From: Pseudophaeomoniella oleicola | Lineage: Eukaryota; Ascomycota; Eurotiomycetes; Phaeomoniellales; Phaeomoniellaceae | Direction: 5' to 3' | Length of the DNA stretch: 64,000 bases | NCBI GenBank assembly: GCA_003868215.1 | Contig: QWDQ01000016.1 | Location: 62,001-126,000, forward strand | In this document: positions 54,128 to 64,000 of the stretch, piece after piece | Numbering within the stretch: position 1 is the stretch's first letter | How the letters are laid out: every line of letters starts with the position of its first letter | Program-made: the position numbers and the translations under genes | Notes under the pieces: model-generated | The model's input: the letters and a program-made list of their open reading frames with translations, nothing else | The model's database searches: none | Told to the model about the DNA's origin: nothing

Positions 54128-57100
54128 TTACCTCTTTCTCTTCTTCCCTTTACCTCCGTCATCCTCAGCAACCCCTCGGACGGTGTCAGCCTTCTTAGCC
54201 TTACTATCCAATTCATCCCAATCCTCCCCAGCTTCGCTCAAGTCCTCATCACCGGTGGCCTCATCCTCATCATCACTAGCGTCATCGTCGAAATCGCTTT
54301 CATCCTCACTGCTCTCTCCACTGAGATCAGCCAGTTCACTATCGTCAACTTCGAACGCTGACTCTTCTTCGCTTTCCTCTTGGTCCTCTGAGTCGCTATC
54401 TGCGGCCAAGAAAGACCAACCACCATCAACAAAGAATTGATGAGGATCTGCTGTGACTGTCTTCATGATCGTAGCCCAGTTGAGGTTGAGCGGTCCTTCG
54501 GTGTAAGGGATATCACAACCGTCCAACCAGTCTTTAACATTGTCAAGTGACTCGACAGGAATAGTGTTAATATGAGCAGGAGGGCGGTTGAAGTCTTTGA
54601 AGACGAAAACGAGGTCAAAATTCTTGAGGCCAAACTATAGAAAATTAGCATGTGTAGACAGAAGCAGAAGAGGATATGGCTTACCTGAATGCGCTCAAGG
54701 TGAGCCACTTCGATTTCGGATAGTGTGAGGACTGTAAACGGGGGTTCGGTCAATTGAACCAAGGCGTCCGTGGCCGGTGCCATGAGGACATTTGATCTGT
54801 GGGGAACACCGTTGAATGCGATCTCTCGGAAGGGAATATCGACATTGACGTCTTCATCACGACCAGCATCACTGATCTTCTCAGCGAAGTTCTTGAACAG
54901 CTTATCAAGTTCAGCACGTCTTCTTCGCTCTTCTTGTTCAGCCTCGAATTCTTCTTCATCCCCATATCTGTGCTTTCGCTTGCGATTGCCAGTCTCATCG
55001 AAAGCCATTTCAGTGGCTTCGCGGTAGAATTGGACATCCCTAGTCTTGCGTTTGCCGATCATGATGGGGTTCTTCAAATGAACATGGATCAAAACGATCA
55101 GTTCACCAACGCAAGGCTGGAAGAAAAGGTGCTTGATGTTAGAGAAGACAACATCGACAGACTCGTTACGGAGAGGATTGACGTAGCGAAGACCATTTTG
55201 GTGTATCTCAACTGCTCCCGGCATGCGTTTGCCATCCTGGGCAGGCCTGAGATATACATCTTCGAGCCTTTGAGGTCGACGGTTACGAACTTCGATGAGT
55301 TTGTCCTGTTCCACGACATCCTCCAACTCCTTCTTCTCCTGCTCACGGCGAACGGCCTGTTTCCTGAGTTCATTTATTTGCTCCGAAACATCCGCCATTC
55401 GATTCCGATCCCTAGAACGGATGGTGAGCGAGCGAACAAAGTGAGCCGAAGGATCTTCAAAAGGCTGGTCGTCCTTACGTCCAACACCCTGACCTGGTGA
55501 AAGGAAGTTGAAGCGGAGATGTGTATAATCGCCTTCATCAGAGCTGCTGACGTTCTTGATGGTATTAATATGGAAGGGGACAGGCCGGCCCATGATAGGA
55601 AGTAGCACCGTCATCGCCTTGGGATCGACTGTGACAATGATGTCTTTGACCTTGGGAGGCAATTGATTGTCTCGTTGATATGATTGGAACCGTTTAAACT
55701 TTTTCTTCTCAACACCATCTCCGTTACCAGTAGCCTCAGCGAATCTGGCGAGACCTTCGGCCTGCTTCTTCTTGGCAAGTTCTTTCTGATGCTCTCGCCT
55801 CTTATTCTCAGAATCCTCGTCGTCGGCCTTCTTAGAGGTATTTCGTAGACGCGAGGATTTGATGTTGGAAGTGGCGATCGATGCGGCTTTGGATGGTTTC
55901 TTTTCTTTCTTGACAGCAGGCTGTTCTTCCTCTTGATCGTTGAAAAAGAATTCAATGTTTTCGAGTTCAGCTTCAGCTTCTTTGGTGAAATTGACGGCGT
56001 CTCCTCTAGCAACTCTGATCGTGTCGGTGATACCTAGGCTGTACGTGGGAGCCTTCTTATCCTTGGAATCGGGATTCGGCACATCGGTGAACCCAGTCGT
56101 GATGCACAGCGTCATTCCATCTTTCAACTGGCGTGCATTCTTGCCATTCAGCGCCAAGTTAGAATCCTTCAGCTCGATACCAATGCCAGAGCCGAGATTC
56201 TTCATGAAGTACTTCTCCATCTCGGGTCTTCTCGATCGGATCACACCGACAGCCTTGTTGTAAACATCTTTGACGACTGCACCATCCTTAATCTCCTTCA
56301 GAACCAATTCGTGGACGGCCTGCAACAATTTGTAGTTGCTGGATTGCGACTTTGACGGATCAACGAGATACGTTCTGCCAACGGCTGCACAATATGTTTT
56401 ATATCGGAGACCCATTCCCGCGAAAATCGTCCCTGCGTGAAGAGACTGGTTGTCTGGCTGCGCAGAGAGTTTCAGATCGAAGTTTGCGCCGCTCTGTATT
56501 ACAGGCCCGTAGGCCCATTCGAGTTGCTGAGTATCGAAATCGCTGGGTATCTTAGACAGTTTCTGGAAAAATTTGTTGTCATCGATCTTCTCATCAATCT
56601 TTTTCGCAAGGTCTGAATGAGAGCGCATCTTGCCGGAATCAAGGATCTCGGACATTTCCTCGACCCAGTAGTCGTTCATTAGACCAGCACAAGCTCGGCC
56701 AGCTGTGCGCATAGAGCGAAGTTCATGCTCATCTTTGATAGCAAAGGCTGCCACCGAAAGAGCTGGGGCAATATCGACCTCTTCAACCTCCTTGGAGGCG
56801 TCCCCAAAAGCTTTTCTCCAGTCATCTGCAAATGGGCCTGTAGGTTCTGGTTTTGAAAGAGTACCAACTTTTTTCTGCTCACATGGTTAGTCTGCGCCAA
56901 GTCGCCTCTCGCTGTGTGTAACGTACACCTGCAGATTTGATGACATCTAGACACTTGTCGAATGCCTTGGTTTTGCTCTCTGGGTCCTTGGTTACAACCA
57001 AAGTCTCTACAGGGATCCGTCCACCCTTGAGTGGTTCGAGATGTTTTGCTAGAAGGGATGAGCCTGCGCACCTTTCCCTACACATCACTAGGGCAGCTTA

Positions 57101-57457
57101 CCTTTCTTTTGTGTTGTGACAATGTAGAGGGCATCTTGTGAGAATACCATCAAAGTGGCTGGAAACTCGTATCCAAGCAACCAGAACTATGGGATTCACT
57201 AATTAGCGTATGGCTCATCACCACTGCGAAAATGCAGCTTGATACAAAGGATGGCTAGGCAGCAATGGTAGACTTACATGCAGCGCATTGTGCTTCATAT
57301 ACGAGCTCGATTCTTCAGCTTTTCCAGCCAGTATGACCATGGACGTAGCTCCGTTGAATAGCGCATCACCTGTGCGCTTATCGGCTCGCCATGTTGAGTA
57401 GAAATGTGAAAGCCTGTCGAAGAAAAGCTCCTTGTCGATCTTGATTTCGTCACCCAT
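54128..57457 (-). CDS. SPT16: FACT complex subunit Spt16
   Basis: Exons 57457-57278, 57186-57102, 57048-56927, 56874-54685 and 54634-54128 encode 1027 aa, normal for Spt16. Introns are 91, 53, 52 and 50 nt and phase-consistent. FACT (Spt16-Pob3) loosens and reassembles nucleosomes during transcription and replication. The N-terminal aminopeptidase-like domain is seen from [18 protein letters not shown] and [15 protein letters not shown] through [39 protein letters not shown] and [13 protein letters not shown]. It is catalytically dead in this family. The dimerisation and middle (PH-like) domains carry [40 protein letters not shown] and [20 protein letters not shown]. The end of the middle domain crosses the last intron at [20 protein letters not shown]. 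The tail is the histone-binding acidic region (long D/E runs) ending in KGKKRKR. It is divergent from the carrier gene at 57915. Confidence 0.97.
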
Positions 57458-57914
57458 GGTGACAAGAGTCGCAAATGAGCTATCTCCTCATACAACTGCC
57501 TGTCGAGATTTGTTATCGCTTTATACACTTGTAGAGATGCCGCTGATATCACGTTGAAGGCAGCGACGCAAAATCGATGAGCGAAGGAGTGAAGACAAGT
57601 CGCGATATCAGGCTCACTGTCGACTTGAGAGGGATTACCTTAGATCGCCTCGCCTCCAAATGTTCGCGGAGACGCGGTTTCGCAAATGGAATCTTTAGCG
57701 CGACTTGGTCACCGCCTTGGCAGAATGATTCGAAGTGGGACCCCTCTAATATATACAAGTTGAGATACTGCACAGTGACGACGATAAACTGGATTCACTT
57801 TCATAGATGAGAGATATGGTTGTCATGCGAACCTCCTGTCAATGTCACTCTGACTCCTTGCTGGTATAGAAATACGATGGCGTTAGCGAAGACTCACGCA
57901 AGAACAAGTCGATA
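57458..57914. promoter_or_regulatory. Bidirectional promoter region SPT16 / mitochondrial carrier
   Basis: 457 bp separate two divergent start codons. No open frame of note. A shared promoter is likely from the spacing alone; no specific element was identified. Confidence 0.5.
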
Positions 57915-59277
57915 ATGTCCCTTCGCGATGTCACCAGCAACGACGACAACTTTCATATCCTGCCCGTTGACGATGATCGAGACGGCACTCGTAAAACCCC
58001 ACGGGCTAATGCCGCCACCGGTGCATCTGCCGCTGGCATGCGAGCCTTGAGCGCACAATTTGTCGCCTTCTATTTCAGAGCACCAGTCAAGGCATTTTTC
58101 AGAACAAGAGTTGACTACCTCGTAAGCAACTTTGCGCCAACCCGCGACGGCACTGGCTAACGATCGTTCAAAGGCCTACGCAAAAGCTATCAGTCCAGCA
58201 ACCACAGGTTGGTCATGGCGGTCAACTACGCCGGGTCTTCTGGTCACAGCAGTGCAAAACTATGGCTGGAGATTCATCCCCGAACAAATGCTCCCTCCGC
58301 TAGTCGCCAACGTCTCTGTAGGGGCCGTCCTTTATACCTCTTACCTCCAGTTCCTTGGTATACTCCATGAACCCTCGTCTACTGCAGCCAAAAGGGTCTT
58401 CCCTCCTCCCGCTTTCACCTCGACCTTTGCCGCCGGTACAGCCGCAGGAGCTCTCCAATCTCTAGTTGCCGCACCGCTAGACGCCCTTCAAGTTCGATTT
58501 GATATCTCCGAAGCTGTAGATGGCAAGCACAGAAATATAATCTCGTATTCGAGATACAAACTGCGTGAAATTGGCGCCCGTGGCATCTTCGCTGGTTTCT
58601 CCCTTTCGCTCGTGAAAGACAGCATCGGCTGCGGTATCTTCTTTGGTTCTTTTGAATGGGTTAAAGCCCAAGCCTACTATCGTTTCGTAGCCTGGTATTA
58701 CGGCCGGCAAGCCTCCCCGTACCTAACTCACGGCCAACCCCAACACGTCAAGCCACATTATGCGATCGAACCATTCTTTCTCCTCGCCGCCGGCGTCTCC
58801 GCTACTGTAGCCCAGCAAGTCGTACAGTACCCCCTGACACACCTCCAGAATCTCCATTACGAACGCCTCGAGCACATCGACTTCGCCACCCGCCAGGCCA
58901 ATTCCCACCGCGACATTCTCCGAACCTACTATCACGCCTACCAAGAAACTCTCCGTGAAGCCCGCACAAAAGCCCATAACACCTCGATCAGCACCGTCCC
59001 CGACGCTGCTGCCCACACCCCCAACAACTCCAATGCAGCAGCACCAGCACCCACCACCACCACCACCACCACCACCACCACCCAACAACACCGTCGTCGA
59101 ATGGGCGTCACCCAATGGCTCTACCGCGGCTTCTGGTGGAACACCATCCGCCAAGTCCCCAGCACAGCCGCCGGCCTGATCATCTTCGAACTCGTGCGCA
59201 GGAAATACGGCACCGAGATGGGCGATGGAGAAATCGTCGTCAAGAGCCGTGACCGGGACGACATTATTATATTTTGA
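57915..59277 (+). CDS. Divergent mitochondrial carrier family (SLC25-like) protein
   Basis: Exons 57915-58121 and 58174-59277 encode 436 aa; the 52-nt intron is 58122-58173 (GTAAGC...CAAAG, branch GCTAAC). Two degenerate carrier signatures are visible: PLDALQVRF in AAGALQSLVAAPLDALQVRF, and YPLTHLQNL in AQQVVQYPLTHLQNL. Both match the Px[D/E]xx[K/R]-type turn only partly, since the second has Thr in place of the acidic residue. GARGIFAGFSLSLVKDSIGCG fits a matrix loop and the following odd helix. WLYRGFWWNTIRQVPSTAAG suits the last repeat. A 40-residue Ala/Pro/Asn/Thr-rich insert with ten consecutive Thr codons (ACC repeats near 59054-59083) interrupts the third repeat. The protein is longer than a typical carrier (about 300 aa). 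Location in the inner membrane is inferred; the substrate is unknown, and transport competence is uncertain given the altered motifs. Confidence 0.75.
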
Positions 59278-59992
59278 TGATGAGTCGTTAGATGTGTTGT
59301 ATTCTTCCAAACCTGTTTATCTTTTCTATTTTTTCATACTATAGATCTTTTAGAAGTAAAGGCACCATTATATATATACCATTAGACGAACTTTCTGTCC
59401 AATACCAATTCCGAAATTCAAACCGACTAGTCATCTTCTCTTCTCATACAAAAGCTAGATCCAAACAACAACAACACCCGCGTAATGTAACGTCAAGCTT
59501 AGGTACTTCAAAAAGTCCTGCATGTATCTTTAGCAGTAGTAAGAAAATTACTTACTTACTTATCAGGTAAGGTAATTAATTACATCACAGTTTAAAATCT
59601 ACCTCATCTCTCTCTCTCTCTCTTTCCTTTTTTTGAAAGAAACACATAATAGCTACATACCTACTGACGTCCATACATACATGCAAAACCAGGCACCTTC
59701 TAATCTAACCACCAAAAAGAAAAAACAACTGAAAAATTGCACTCCTTCATCCTGCCTGATGACTGACTACCTAAACCTAAATAGATAAGTACCAAAAACG
59801 CCGGGGATAGCAAGGGGTACTAATACCAAGGAATGTGATATCGTAAGAGGTGGGGAACAAGGGGGTAAATGGATATGGTGGCTAAAAAGAAGTATAGACA
59901 TCAATCACATCTTGCTTTTTCCTCCTTTTGTTTTGAAGGTTTGCCCAAATTAAAACCACAAATGCTCCAAGCAAAGAAGAGATAGAAATCTA
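59278..59992. other. Convergent intergenic, 3' flanks of carrier and CDC50 genes
   Basis: AT-rich with a CT run near 59606-59622. It contains TACTTACTTACTTATC and CATACATACATAC short repeats. No gene recognised. Confidence 0.6.
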
Positions 59993-61571
59993 TTACGCAG
60001 TAACAGGTCTTGTTTCTCTTCCAGTAGCTGTAGCTGTGGCAGGTTCGTTGTTCCACGAGAGATAGGTGTGGTCGCCCAATTTTCTGTAAGAGGAACAATT
60101 CGTTAGCACTTATGATTCTCCCTCAATGTGAAGGATTCCGCGGGTCATCCCATAACGGGTATTACAAGACTCACCTTGGCTTAATCATGTGAGCAACAGT
60201 GAAGAATGCTCCGAGAACAATACACAGTCCGCCAACGACAACATATGCGATGCCGAGGAATGGATTCTTGCCTCCCATAACAGAGCGAGTTGAGATGAGG
60301 ATGGACTTCGACCCACCAAATTCAGCCACTGGGAAATCTGTCGGAGAAGCAGTGTTAGATCAGTGGCAACAGAGTAAGAGGTTGGCATATATAGAACGTA
60401 ACATACAGTCAAAGATACGAACTTGGTACGTCCCCGCAGCCATTGTTTGGTTATCATTTCGAAGTGCCAATTTGCTGAACGTAGGCAGACCGGCTGTCCT
60501 CATCCAGTTGTGAAACTCTTCGTACTCTGACAAATCCGGGATGGGGTTCTCGTCATTATAGCCATTGGGATATCGTCTGGCCCAGTTGGGAGGCGGGACT
60601 ACTTGATCATTGGTATAGTGAGTCTTCTTGTAGATGCTCTTGTCGTGAGACCAGGCGATCCCTTTGTTAGTCATCGGGTAAGTCACATTATCCCCAGTGG
60701 TTGGTGTGATGTCCACAGGGGAGTGGAATGTGTCGTTGAAAACGGAGTTGGCGATCAAACCGCAGGGATAGTAAGCCTTGCCTGCGCTGTTCGTTCGGAG
60801 AGGGTCGCAATCGCTGTTTGAGATAGTGCTGTTGGAGAGAGCCTTTCCAAGAAGCTGGTCTGTATCTAGGGACTTGACGTATCTTCGGTGATTTTGGTAG
60901 AAACTTGTCAGACGATAGTAGAAGTAGACCGGTGGCCCAATATTGACTGGAATCTCAAACTGTAAGGTGCAAATGTTTGTCTCCAATTCTACGCTGTAGG
61001 GAGGTCTCTCATTTGACGTACTTCTCCACCACATAGCTGACTGAGTCGAGTTCTGGGAACTGAATTCGGAGGATACATAATTGGAAGGGATGACGTTCTC
61101 CTGATTGCCGGAAGCATTGGAGTCAGTGAGAGGGGGTGCATCTCTCGTGCAATGCGTGTAATCAATAGATAGTTCTTGGATCTGCCAAACAGTTATAAGC
61201 GTGTGAGCTTGCACGACGATCTTGATGGTCTTACTTTCGCACTGGACCACAGAAGTAAGCCGCCGAGAGGCGCGAATATGATTCCAATGGCGAAGAAGAG
61301 AGGTAGTACGGTTTTTGGGGTCAAAATAGGTCTGGAGTAGCGAGATTAGGCACAAAAGACACTGCGCGATATTCATAGGGAATACTGACTGCCATGCTTT
61401 AAGTCGCTGTTGTCTGAAGGCAGTGTCTGTTCATCATCAGTAAGCGTTTCGTAGAGACACGGTCGGCGCAGTCGTACTGGGTGGTCTTCTACTTTTCTCC
61501 TTCTTCTGGTCTTCGTTTCTGGGGTCCTCATCCTCTATTGAGGTTCTGATGGCGGTGTCTGTCTGCGACAT
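59993..61571 (-). CDS. CDC50: Cdc50/Lem3-family flippase accessory subunit
   Basis: Six exons encode 418 aa: 61571-61478, 61426-61390, 61331-61235, 61181-60407, 60337-60175 and 60083-59993. Introns are 51, 58, 53, 69 and 91 nt. All phases agree, and exon 2 is only 37 nt ([13 protein letters not shown]). The protein partners P4-ATPases (Drs2/Dnf type) that flip phospholipids to the cytosolic leaflet. The first membrane helix is [20 protein letters not shown] then LLLWSSA. The large lumenal domain has paired cysteines ([32 protein letters not shown]), N-glycosylation sequons and the conserved [21 protein letters not shown] with [10 protein letters not shown]. The second helix follows [20 protein letters not shown], and the C-terminus has [17 protein letters not shown]. 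Length and topology are typical. The paralogue (Cdc50 versus Lem3 or Crf1) cannot be decided from the sequence alone. Confidence 0.95.
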
Positions 61572-62006
61572 GATGACGATGCGCCCTTAAAAGAAGATTG
61601 GCTATCGTCGAAGAGTTGTAGATTGAATACGAATGTTCAGGCGATGCTCAATAATCATTGCTGGCTATGGCGCGGCAACCAGACACCCGGAGTGTCGGAG
61701 TCTTCCTTAGCTGAGTCAGCAAGCATTTCCATCTATCACCATCGTCACACCCGATCTGCAATGCACCATTGTGTACCGCATTATCCAAGGTCGGCCAAGA
61801 CTACGGCAGCGAAAGCCTAGTACTTATGTTCCTTGCTGTCTGGGCGCATAGCTCATATAAGATACACGTCCGACAGTATTAGATATGCATACGATGATTA
61901 TTACTATATTTACTAGGTAATGAGCAAACCATAGTCTACACACGGGAATTTACCAATGATCTGCTAAGTGGTTGGCACCAACCTCTTCCCTCCTCTGAGA
62001 TGTCAA
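61572..62006. other. Spacer between EDE1 3' end and CDC50 start
   Basis: 435 bp that should contain the CDC50 promoter and the EDE1 terminator. AT-rich near 61880-61920. No gene seen. Confidence 0.55.
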
Positions 62007-64000
62007 TTATTTCGAGGTCAAATGATCAATTGCCTAAGGAGGGTGGTCAGTCCCGCTTTCATCGTGCGTGCAAGGGTTGGCTTACTTTGTCAATGTTATA
62101 GTCATACTTCTCAAGTGCTTGTAAGCTCTCATCTCTACTCCAGCCCATACCAGTAAGACGTTTGAGGATTGGGTCATCGTGCTCAGTACCCATGCTGAGA
62201 GCTCTTCCCGGGGATGGCCGAGGAGGCGCTAAAGTTGTACTCGGCGCTTTCGCATTCTCTGGTGGTGCGGGCCCAGATGATAGTGTTTCAACCTCAGTGG
62301 CGCCACCTGTGTTCACTGGATCTGGGAATGCGGGGGTGTTCTTCGACGAGGGACCGTCAAGGGTGGCAAAGATTGCATCCCAGTCGTGGGATGTGTTGGC
62401 ACCGGTTGCCGGTGCAGGAGACGCCGGCTTTTGCGAGGAAGCGACGCTTGAACCAAAGTTGTCAAAGTCATCGAATGCACTTGCAGTAGGCTGCGATGGA
62501 CCAGCAGCGGTGGTTTTCATGGTAGGTGCTGCAGGAGAATCAAATGTGGGATCAAAGTCGGTGTTATGTCCTTGTGCCGTAAAGGAGTTTTCCATGTCAT
62601 CGGAATCATCGGAGTCATCCGCAGCCGCCACCGTGCCCATGTTCATATTCGCGAAAGCTGCATCAAAATCCGGCTTTGTGAAGGCTGACGTGGGGGGTGA
62701 TTTTGCAGATAGAGATGATGACCTGCCGATTTCAGGACCGTAAGACTGCGAAACCCTCCTCTCTATGGGGGCACCTGTTGCACTATCAACGGAGTGAGGC
62801 GGGTCAGTCATTGGATCTTCACGGTGAGGTAGCAGGTCACCATACTCTGCAGGAAAATGATCTTCCCGTGTCGGAACGGCTTGACTGTACGATGGTGGAG
62901 AATTCTGGGCATCTTCTCGAGGTGGTTCAGCTGATTCCACTGGAGCAGCTTGAGAAGCCACTGGCTGTTCTCCTGGGGTCTCATCTGTTTTAGAAAGCTG
63001 GGAGGGACCGGGTGCTGCAAAATCATCGTCAAATCGCAGAGGAGCCTCCTCACTCGTGTCGCTGTCTTCATCGTCGTCATCATCGATTTCCTGAATTGGA
63101 GGAAATTCTTTGTTGGATTGAGTGGCTGCGGTACCATTGGTAACAGGTTCTTTTTGCTTAAAATCTGCAAATGCCTGATCGAAATCGGATGCTTTCTCGG
63201 ACGGAGAAGGAGCTCGATGGGGCTCATTAAAACTTTGATTGAAAGGAGCATTAGATGCATGTGACATGTTGCCTTGTGCCTCTTCTTGTGCAGGAGTCTC
63301 TTCATAAGCTGCAGCAGACGGGAATGCCCCAGGAATGTCATGATGACTTGATGATAGAGGCGGCTCGACTGAAGGTTCAGTCGTACCGGCCGGCGCGGGG
63401 ATTGCTTGGTCGAAGTATGCGGATGGACCTTCTACATCAGACCTTTCAATCTCAACAGGAGAACTGCCGACTTGACTATGAGCTTCTGAGGTAGATAGCG
63501 CAGGAGTAGTAACTCTTGGTGTCTCCCCCGCTCCGAGTCTACTAGCTGGCGGAGCAACTCTTACCGACGAGCTCACAGATTCTGATCGCTCAAAATTATG
63601 AGCAAAGGGTAACGCGCTTGAAGTCATTTGGCGGGCGGCTGGTGGTGCAGGTGGGTCTACAGCGCGGGGGGCCTCATTCAAAGTTGATGCAGGCGGCGAA
63701 GCGGAAGGTGAAGGTTCAACCGGAATACTCGAGACAGCCGGTGCAGGTGACTCATTTCCAAAAGATGTCATGGGAGGTGGTGGAGTGGCTGTGGAGGTTG
63801 TGAATGATGGCCCAAAAAAGCTATCAAAAGCATTGCGAGTATCTGCCTCCCGTGGCGCTGCTGGAGAAGCAACTCCAGCCTCGGATGTCCCGGTCGGCTG
63901 CCGGCGGAAGAACGGGTTATTCTGGCTCTTCATCGAGGCCGCAGGACTCGTAACAGCCGGCGGGCTTGTCGCCTGGGCAGGACTTGCACTCGCTGATTGC
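62007..64000 (-). CDS. EDE1: Endocytic scaffold Ede1 (Eps15-like), C-terminal part; 5' end outside window
   Basis: The main exon runs from the window edge to 62086; the intron is 62034-62085 (GTAAGC...CTTAG, 52 nt), and the final exon, 62033-62007, is only 27 nt. The frame is open to 64000, so the EH domains expected at the N-terminus lie beyond it. The visible part is a long disordered Ser/Pro/Ala/Asp-rich region with an NNPFF motif (EH-ligand type). It has several DDDF/FDxxF-like repeats such as KASDFDQAFADF, KPDFDAAFANM and ASAFDDFDNF. The C-terminus is a UBA domain: DPILKRLTGMGWSRDESLQA, then LEKYDYNIDK, completed across the last intron by AIDHLTSK. Without that intron the UBA helix 3 would be replaced by VSQPLHAR. 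Ede1 is an early coat initiator of clathrin-mediated endocytosis and binds ubiquitin through its UBA. The gene lies upstream of CDC50 on the same strand. Confidence 0.9.

Noticed and set aside
54799-55500. 233-codon plus-strand frame antisense to SPT16
   Set aside because: Entirely within the SPT16 coding exon and without any domain; a complementary-frame artefact.
58723-59310. 195-codon minus-strand frame opposite the carrier gene
   Set aside because: Its poly-Gly/Cys run is the complement of the poly-Thr codons; no independent support.

Overview
The window is a stretch of a filamentous ascomycete (Pezizomycotina) nuclear genome, most probably a leotiomycete-type fungus. The evidence is the short GT-AG introns (about 45-140 nt) with CTAAC/CTGAC branch sites, long untranslated regions rich in simple repeats, and gene families typical of this group: a Rsc7/Swp82 subunit, a fungal 7-TM rhodopsin-like protein, DHA-type MFS transporters, a Zn2Cys6 regulator and a HET-domain relic. 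Class-level placement is inference. About twenty protein genes and one tRNA gene can be supported. Exon boundaries were worked out by eye from splice signals and reading-phase agreement, not from transcripts.

Layout. 1-1137: 3' part of DPB4 (DNA polymerase epsilon / chromatin-accessibility histone-fold subunit). 1790-2146 (-): small secreted His-rich protein. 3200-4284 (-): HSL-type esterase. 6643-8603 (+): hexose transporter or sensor, with three identical 12-bp palindromes upstream. 8.6-15.5 kb: gene-poor tract with a broken HET-domain gene. 15501-17843 (+): RSC7. 19516-24701: a three-gene accessory island in which two paralogues flank a PD-(D/E)XK-like protein. 26140-29080 (-): ribonucleotide reductase large subunit, with two MCB boxes in its promoter. 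30126-30564: possible small gene. 31524-31635 (-): intron-containing tRNA-Leu(CAA). 33399-34727 (+): orphan basic protein. 37592-46222: MFS drug-type transporter (-), O-methyltransferase (-), 7-TM rhodopsin-like protein (+) and secreted carboxylesterase (-). 47048-48208 (-): PEX19. 49135-51703 (+): double zinc-finger regulator. 52583-52990 (-): small secreted Cys-containing protein. 54128-57457 (-): SPT16. 57915-59277 (+): divergent mitochondrial carrier. 59993-61571 (-): CDC50/LEM3. 62007-64000 (-): 3' part of EDE1, running off the window.

How the genes fit together. Most of the window is conserved housekeeping: replication and dNTP supply (DPB4, RNR1), chromatin (RSC7, SPT16), peroxisome biogenesis (PEX19), and lipid flipping or endocytosis (CDC50, EDE1). 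The accessory parts lie between these blocks: the nuclease-like island between RSC7 and RNR1, the HET relic tract, and the transporter/methyltransferase/esterase block, which could be a small tailoring and export group without a visible synthase. The most interesting undescribed structure is the 19.5-24.7 kb island. Two genes with the same three-exon layout, including a middle exon of exactly 253 nt in both, enclose an oppositely oriented gene with D...E-x-K...Q residues like those of the restriction-endonuclease fold.
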